Source: Luzula sylvatica
Lineage: Eukaryota > Streptophyta > Magnoliopsida > Poales > Juncaceae
Assembly: GCA_946800325.1 (NCBI GenBank)
Contig: OX326956.1
Span: forward strand, 48,779,052-48,843,051
Length of the DNA stretch: 64,000 nucleotides
Direction: 5' to 3'
The notes under the pieces are model-generated. The model saw only the letters and a program-made list of their open reading frames with translations. It searched no databases and was not told the DNA's origin. The stretch's first letter is position 1; each line of letters begins with the position of its first letter. Of the stretch, positions 57,357 through 64,000 are shown in pieces. A program made the position numbers and the translations under genes.

Positions 57357-60300
57357 TCATTGATCGTTGTCCTCTTCTCCGTGCACGCTACGGTCCTCGG
57401 CCGGCGTGCCGGGCACGTAAGGAACGAAACCGCGACCCCCGAAAAGAGGTCTCATATATGCATCGTCGAATTTCCGCCAATAATAATGGACCGTGTGAGT
57501 CGGCTTCGTGAGAAGCATACGGATACTCGACGGACGACACATCCCATGCTCTCCGAACTCGAGGTCCGACCCGGTACCCGATACCAGAAGAGGCGCTCTC
57601 AGAGTTTTCGGTGAGTTCGGATCCGAGTGGTTGTTGGAGTTTGCGTTTGGCGGGAGTAGTAGTCTAATTAGAGGTTTCGTCATCAGCCCGAATACCTAGA
57701 AAAAGAGTTTATTCGTTTTATTTTTAATCGAATGAATTTTTTAAATGTTTTTTTTTATTGCTTACGCAGGTGCTGAAGAGAACGACTGTAATGGTGCTCG
57801 TAATCATGATTGCGTTTCCGCGTAATTGTGTGTGCCCGGAATTCGCGAACTGGAGAAAGATTTTTAAGTAAATTATATGAATAAATTAAATATATCTATG
57901 TTTTACTTAGTAAAAGGATTGTTACCTTGTTGTATGCGAGGGCAATTGATACGGCGCCTCTCATTAAACCGGCCCACCAAATTATAATCTATATATTAAA
58001 ATTTCGTGTAAATTATTGAAAAAAAATATGAAAGGATTCGATTGTTGAAATAATAGGTGAAGTTTAAGGACGTACTTGTTTTCTGAAATTGATTTTTTCC
58101 TTTCGATTTTTCTTCGTTAAATTGGATAAGAAAGAAAGAGGGAAAACAAATGCAGCTCTCCCCACCATAACCAAGCCCAATAATATCGAACTCACACCGA
58201 GTGAATTTAAAGGACTGAAATAAAATAAAATAAAATAATAACTAGTTTAAAACTTATTTATCGAGATATTTGCACAAGAAAAAAAGATAAATAAATCAGA
58301 ACTACGTTACTGAAAATTGCAATTTATGGATAATTCAGGGGTTCTTTTGCAAATTTCGCTTATTTATTTTGATATAAGTTAATGAGTACCTATCGCTGGC
58401 AAGTTTCCATTTTTCAATGTCAAGAGCGTCCATGCCGACATAAAGAAAAAGAAAGGTCTCAGCAATAAACGATAATGTTGCAAATGCATGCCTACAAAAA
58501 AACACAACATTAATCAATTAAGAAATTTAATAATTAGGTTAGTAATTAAATCGAGGTTATAAATGTAAAATATTACTTGGTAGTTATTCTCGAGCTCTCG
58601 GTGACATTGTGCCAAGTATAATGTGACATCACTATACCCGAGAAAAACACCGTCAAGATCCCACTCAAATCCAACAACTATACGAAGAAAATAATAACGA
58701 ATAATTACAAGGGGCATTTCAGTAATTTTTACTCTCATTTTCAAAAAATTTAAAAAACTTACTTCGGCCAGCATGTACGATAGATAAGCCATGAGAATCA
58801 TGAGCGCAACTTCACGATCAGTAGAATGCCTGAAAGTCAGATTTTTTATATAAATATGAAAAATCATAGGGTTTTTTTCGAAAATTTCCCTTTTTAATAT
58901 AGTATTGATATATACCTTCCAAAATAAAGTTTCTTGATTATATAAGCACTTAGCAATCCCGTCTGCATTACACAAAACCACAAATTAGTTTCAGGGTTTT
59001 GTAGGGGTATAAAACACATTTAACAACACGATCAAAACTTACGAAAACGCCCAGAAAAGTGCTGGTGAAGAACAAATAAATGAAATTCATCGCGAATTTA
59101 TAAAGCATGGAGGATTCTAAATGCACGAGATCGAAATTTTGTAGCGCGTTGAATAACACGACCGAGGTGGCGTCGTTCACGACTCCTTCGCCGAACACCA
59201 ACGAGTACAGGAACGGCGTGTCGTCTTGATTTAGCACCTGAATTAAAGAATCGCGATTAGCTAATATTGCATTTATGACCCCGAAGAAATATTAGTTTTG
59301 TGAAAAGGTCCTGAAGTGTACCTGAAGCGTACAGACTGAATCTGTTGCTGAAAATATCGCACCGAGTGCTGTAAAAATGGAAAATAAATAATTAAAAATT
59401 TGGAGATCTGCGAAAATGCACGTAAATTATGCTTAATTGCGTGAAAAATAAATACCAAGAATGTCTCCAATTTCTAGGCTGCCAATATCCATTTTGTTGA
59501 CTAACCAAATTGCTCCTGTTATTAAAAAAATTGAAAATTTTATAATTCTGCATCAAAAATAGTTTGCATTTAAAAGAAATGAAATATTTACCGAAAGAGA
59601 TGGTGAAAAAGGAAATAAGGGTGCCGACTGCGCCGAACAGAGTAATTGTAATGAAATTGCGAAAGAATTGCTTCTTTTTAACTTGGAATCTGTAAAAACA
59701 ATATAAATTTGATTTAAATGCAAATCATTTATGTCAATTAATAAAAAATCTTTCTTTTTGTGGGTCATTTGACTGAATCATTTATGTGGGCATGTTATTA
59801 GAAATATGCTTCACTTTATTATTACATAATCTAGAAACCTTTGCAAAGATTCCATTAAAATAGTTTCAATAAAACAAAAGTTTAAAAGAGTGAAATTTGG
59901 TCACCACCTACTCAAACCTTTTGGCAATAATTCCATTGATTTCATGTTACATTTTGTAAATAGAAAGGTAGTACCACGAGAGGGAACATAAACTATAGTG
60001 TTCACATGCACACAATAATTGAACCATGTAATCATATAAATTGCGAAATTTAAAACCAAAAAGTGTACTTGTAAAAGTAGATTTTGAATCCAAACTAAAT
60101 AAAGCTGAAATAAAAGATTAAAAAAAACAGAGAGGAAAAAAAGGGGAAAGTGAGAATTAATCTGTGGTGAATATTGTGAGAAAACTCACCCTGCATTGAA
60201 TATAATTGGAGGAAGGAGATATATGAAAAATAAATCTTCACTAAACACCAAAATATGCGAGCTTTTCCCTTTCGTCGTTAGCAAAATAACCACACCAGTG

Positions 60301-60594
60301 CACAATCCCTGAAATCGAAAATTCAGAACGAAATCAGAAAACCCATTTGAAATCAGATAAAAATGGTTGTTAAAGATAAAAGATGCTAATTTAGGCACGA
60401 GAATGGCGAGAAAAATCAGAAGAACTCACAAGAATTAAGGCCGTAATAGATTCATTCATCCAATGAGTCTCCTCCAATAAATGGCCAATTACGATGCATA
60501 AACAAAGCAGAGCAATAAATAAATTGATCGAAACAACGGACATGTGATCCGATGTAGTCAGACCCACGATTTGTGCGCCCAAATCGAAACCCAT
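57357..60594 (-). CDS. NHX: Vacuolar Na+(K+)/H+ antiporter, class I NHX
   Basis: Minus-strand exons: 60594-60430, 60308-60190, 59689-59592, 59515-59456, 59368-59322, 59237-59043, 58962-58916, 58829-58763, 58677-58577, 58491-58390, 58214-58076, 57988-57926, 57849-57766, 57695-57357; 541 residues. The first helix follows TSDHMSVVSINLF. The amiloride-binding motif LFFIYLLPPI is at 81-90. The conserved FGEGVVNDATSVV carries the transport Asp185. The GRHSTDREVALM, HYTWHNVTESSRIT and IIIWWAGLMRGAVSIALAYN blocks follow, and the tail ends FGGRGFVPYVPGTPAED, as in NHX1/NHX2. It exchanges cytosolic Na+ or K+ for vacuolar H+, affecting pH, turgor and salt tolerance. The ATG at 60594 is used because the in-frame extension upstream starts with GTG. 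The polypeptide looks intact. Confidence 0.95.
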
Positions 60595-61580
60595 TTCTTC
60601 AAATATCAAAAATTTCACCCAATAAACATCAAAATGAGCTCTCTCCTGCTCCTCTTCCTTCTTCCCCTACTTTCCGCTGAAGTTTAAGCAATAACAAATT
60701 CTGAATTTTCTAATTGGGGCAGACACCACTCGAGTTCAACTGTATTTTGGGTAGAAATCGAACACAAAAACCAAAAATTTGTGTACTGGTTATTTTCTAG
60801 AAAGAGGAAAACTTTTGGAATTTTGGAGGCCGTTTGAGAGGTTAGCGGGGTTGCTCCGAATATATACGCGCTGTTATTTTCTACACATTTACACAACAAC
60901 TCCTTCACTTACCCAATTTTACATTTAACTACCAAACTTTTATTTTTCAATATTATAATTTCTAATTTATTTATCCTATCTCCAGCTCCACTCCAAACAT
61001 GCTACGTGACATCATATTCAATAATATACTTACAAATAATACTTTCAAATTTCTATTATGAATTTTATATTTATGACAAATTTTCAAATTTTAATACTGG
61101 GTCAAAGATTATAAATGTGAAAAGTGTAGGGGGGCGAATGAAAGATGTATAAGAGTACAAAAAAGTGAAGGGAAGTTTTTATTGGAAGCCAGAAAGCAGA
61201 GAGACATTGGGTGTAATGTCGGACACGTGGCATGAATATAATCAGTCTGAGAAATGTGTTTCCTGTTTGATATGGTGTAGGTGATGAATATATCATGTGG
61301 GACTTCCAACTCAGGACAGTGAGTATGTACGGATACTCTGTAATGTTTTGGTAATTTCACTTTTTTGCAATTTCAATATTGTGCTACAAAAATCAGAAAT
61401 GTTATAAAATTATTAAAAAAGAAATCATTCAATTTGTATCAAGTGTATTATAAATTTTTAACAACATAAATCTTCAAGAGAAAAAAATGAATAATTTATT
61501 ATAAAATATTCATCTTAATGCACATGGAATGATTAAAAAATTATAAATATTTTATCCACTTGAATATTTTAACATTTATG
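60595..61580. promoter_or_regulatory. Upstream region of NHX
   Basis: Leader-like sequence reaches to about 60850, then AT-rich DNA. A short less AT-rich patch (about 61120-61350) contains ACACGTGGCA, a G-box/ABRE-like core at about 61203. It lies 600 bases from the NHX ATG; a regulatory role is only possible. Minus-strand frames at 61102-61360 are not supported as genes. Confidence 0.35.
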
Positions 61581-61591
61581 TATTGATGATT

Positions 61592-62064
61592 TATGTTACG
61601 CGAATATTTCAAAAATCAAGTCTTATCGTATTCAATACCGTATCGGATATTGATTCTCGTCGAATACGTATCGGATATTTCATTTGGCGTATTCGAATAT
61701 TTTATTTTAAAATAATATCAGATACTTCTTGAATACTTCCGGATAATTGTCGGATATTTATAACGTATCAATAAATATATTTGAAAAATAAAAATAAAAA
61801 ATTTAAATCGAAATAAATGAATAATATGCATAAGTAAATAACTAAATATAACAAACATTGACTTGATGGGAAGTAATTTTAGAAATAACAAAATTTTAAT
61901 ATCTTTTATGTAAAAAATATAAAAATACAAATTATAATTAATAAAATAATAAAATATTATAAATAATAGACGTATTGTAGTCTATGTTTTCTTGGAAATT
62001 ATCGTATTCTCATATTCGTATCGTGTCGGATACAATATCCGTACATGTATTCGTGCAACACATA
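61592..62064. mobile_element. hAT-type MITE, diverged copy of 3285-3771
   Basis: It begins TATGTTACGCGAATATTTC and ends GTATTCGTGCAACACATA. The flanks TGATGATT (61584-61591) and TGATGATA (62065-62072) match at 7 of 8 bases. The order of words (CGTATCGGATAT, CGAATACGTATCGG, then AT-rich centre, then CGTATCGTGTCGGATAC) follows the other copy, with many C-to-T type changes. Non-coding. Confidence 0.75.
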
Positions 62065-62072
62065 TGATGATA

Positions 62073-64000
62073 TATAGAAGAAAAAAATGACTAAGATCCT
62101 TAATTAATTATCAAATGTTTGATATTTATGATTTTTTAATCATTGTATTTGAGAATTGACGTATATGAAAAAAAAAAATCGATCAGAAAATACAATGATG
62201 TAAACATTATACATAAGCATAATAATTTTTCAAAAAATAGAGGGGTAGTTAGGTATGTATGTACTTTCTAAGAAAATTAATGTGTTTTTATTCGATATAT
62301 AGATTTGTTCGTTTTTATTTTTGAAAGTACATAAAATATTTATATTTTCAATTTTTTATTCATTGTACTTGTATTAGTATTAGGATTTGTGTTTTATATT
62401 ATATGAATGAGTTTCCATTTATTTGAAAGAAATTACAAAATACTGAGGCAAAATTAATTGAGAAACAATTAAAAGCATGAATGTTTTGTACTTATAATAC
62501 ACCTTAATCCACCCTGTTTTTTTTAAAACATCAAATAATTATTTTTTTAAATGAAATTGTATTTTTGGCAGATGGACAAAGTATTTTATATTCGTATATT
62601 GTGCATTATATAATATAAATATTCTGATTTAGATGGTTCAAAAATTGACCACCATGAATTAATAAGATTCATTGGATTTTTCCAAAGTTGGATCATGAAT
62701 ATCATCGTCCGAGTATGATGCCACGTCAGTGCTGACATGTTATATATTTTTAGATTTAATTACTGACAAGAGATAGGTTTTGCAAGAATATATGGTCTTT
62801 TATATAAAAAACAATTTAACTATAAATATAATTAATGACTAATTAGAGTATATATGAAGAAAAAAAATTGTATAATTTACTATGAGTAATGATGTACACT
62901 CCTAGTACTCTCCTCCAAAAATCTTGATGACATGTATATAGTTTAACCATTCAAAAATTAACACATAATTATATGATTTAATATTTTAATTTATGATGAT
63001 TGAAATTCCAATTAAAATTTCAAATCATAAATTAATGTATTAATTTTTAAAATATTAAATCATATCTATATCATCAAGATTCTTGAAAGAGAGTTGAGTC
63101 ACGAGGGTATTCAACATTTTCCTTTTCCTATAGCATGCTAGTTATTTAAAGTGAGGGACGATGTGAGTGTTATGGTGTCACGGTTTGTGAATTTGAACCG
63201 TTCAAAAAACTTGAAATCAATTACTTTGCAATCAAGAAATCAAACTTCACAAAAAGGTGGCAAATTTTGCATGGCCAAAATCAAATTCGATTAATCTTCT
63301 CAACTAAATCACGTGTGTTCTCATCTAACGCTATCAACGAAAGCAATGGCGAAGTTTCGATTTATAACTTGAGGGCTTGTTTAGAAGGGCAAGAATAATA
63401 TAATATCAATAATTTGAATATTTATAGACGTAATAACGATAACCACACGTAAATAAAAGTCTAATCGTTACGGACTGTTATATCACAACTAAAACATTGT
63501 GTAATATTAAAAAAATCAGTTAATATTCTCAACTAAAAAAAATCGCGATATATAACATTGACGAGTTTTAATACGGACTAGAAAACATCCTCGACTCTGG
63601 AAAATTTTAGAGCTCGGAAATAATGTGTTCGTTACTTTCTTCACATCATTTGAAATATTAAAAAATATTTTTGAACTTTTAAATCCGAAAACAAAATAAA
63701 ATTATCTGAAATTTCAAACATAAAAATGTTATATTTATAAAATATTTTTATAATAGCATCTTTCACAAAGATCCTGAGCCGGCCCTAGATCTTTCACAAA
63801 TAAAATTATCTGCAATTTCAAACGAGGCTGGGTCTAGGTTTCGAAAAATTTGATCTCGGGTCATCGAAAACTCGGGATCGGCCATGCAAAGATCAAAGAT
63901 CAAAGGGAAAATTTTATTATGTCTCTCAAATTCGTCATCACATCAATATTAAGTCAGACAATTAATAATTCAATCATCCTATAACAAACACGTATTGCAT
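62073..64000. other. AT-rich right end, no recognised gene
   Basis: No ATG frame with coding character, splice structure or recognised domain was seen. A direct repeat of GATCTTTCACAAATAAAATTATCTG-type words near 63705-63815 and AATTTGATCTCGG at 63848 are minor. Confidence 0.4.

Noticed and set aside
57144..57614. 156-codon plus-strand frame as an antisense gene
   Set aside because: Most of it is antisense to the last NHX exon, and the rest is low-complexity DNA with no domain.
1..64000. Toxin-antitoxin, CRISPR, phage defence or operon-type systems
   Set aside because: Introns, plant protein families and transposon types show nuclear plant DNA; no prokaryotic or organellar gene blocks and no regular spacer arrays were seen.
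1..64000. tRNA, rRNA or snRNA genes
   Set aside because: No cloverleaf-like or rRNA-like segment was recognised by eye; a covariance-model scan would be needed to exclude small RNA genes.

Overview
The window is nuclear DNA from a flowering plant, most likely a eudicot. It is strongly AT-rich between genes. Genes carry many small GT-AG introns, and there are hAT, Mutator-like, Helitron, LINE and LTR-type relics. The proteins are plant-specific or plant-typed (tubby-like F-box, CONSTANS-like, divinyl reductase, vacuolar NHX, NUP93, MIEL1-type ligase, GDSL lipase). Species cannot be fixed from the sequence alone.

Layout. 1-151 (-): first exon of a GDSL esterase/lipase cut by the left edge. 943-3771: block of inverted-repeat, Helitron and hAT-type elements. 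3969-8284 (+): NUP93, 15 exons, with a 513-bp terminal-inverted-repeat element in intron 11. 9028-10083: a perfect palindromic element and a short Helitron. 11490-12470: LTR-like repeat. 13014-15417 (+): MIEL1/CHYR-type RING ligase, 12 exons. 16492-17660 (+): membrane-anchored methyltransferase. 18313-19428 (+): intronless F-box gene. 19770-26550: nested transposon relics, including a clean 1.1-kb Mutator-like element and a LINE fragment. 27069-28823 (+): CONSTANS-like factor. 29638-30315: second Mutator-like element. 31376-32843 (+): divinyl chlorophyllide 8-vinyl reductase, followed 221 bp later by a gamma-glutamylcyclotransferase gene (33065-33583). 33680-35088: Helitron. 35179-36431 (-): frameshifted paralogue of the F-box gene. 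37570-53560: about 16 kb of repeats, retroelement remnants, two minus-strand Helitrons, tandem repeats and a GC-rich minisatellite inside a gene-like unit of unknown nature. 54179-55799 (-): tubby-like F-box protein, 6 exons. 57357-60594 (-): vacuolar Na+/H+ antiporter NHX, 14 exons. 61592-62064: second hAT-type element.

The genes form no pathway or operon-like cluster. They are unrelated nuclear genes: nuclear pore, protein turnover, transcription, chlorophyll synthesis, glutathione/gamma-glutamyl metabolism, vacuolar ion transport. I found no convincing new biochemical system. The most unusual signals are structural: a 170-bp element made of two perfect 77-bp arms with an exact 9-bp target duplication, a roughly 430-bp GC-rich minisatellite open in all six frames, a Helitron inserted into one copy of a duplicated repeat, and dispersed repeats with a conserved core that I cannot classify. 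Gene models were built by hand from reading frame, splice consensus and family knowledge; no alignment or database search was run.
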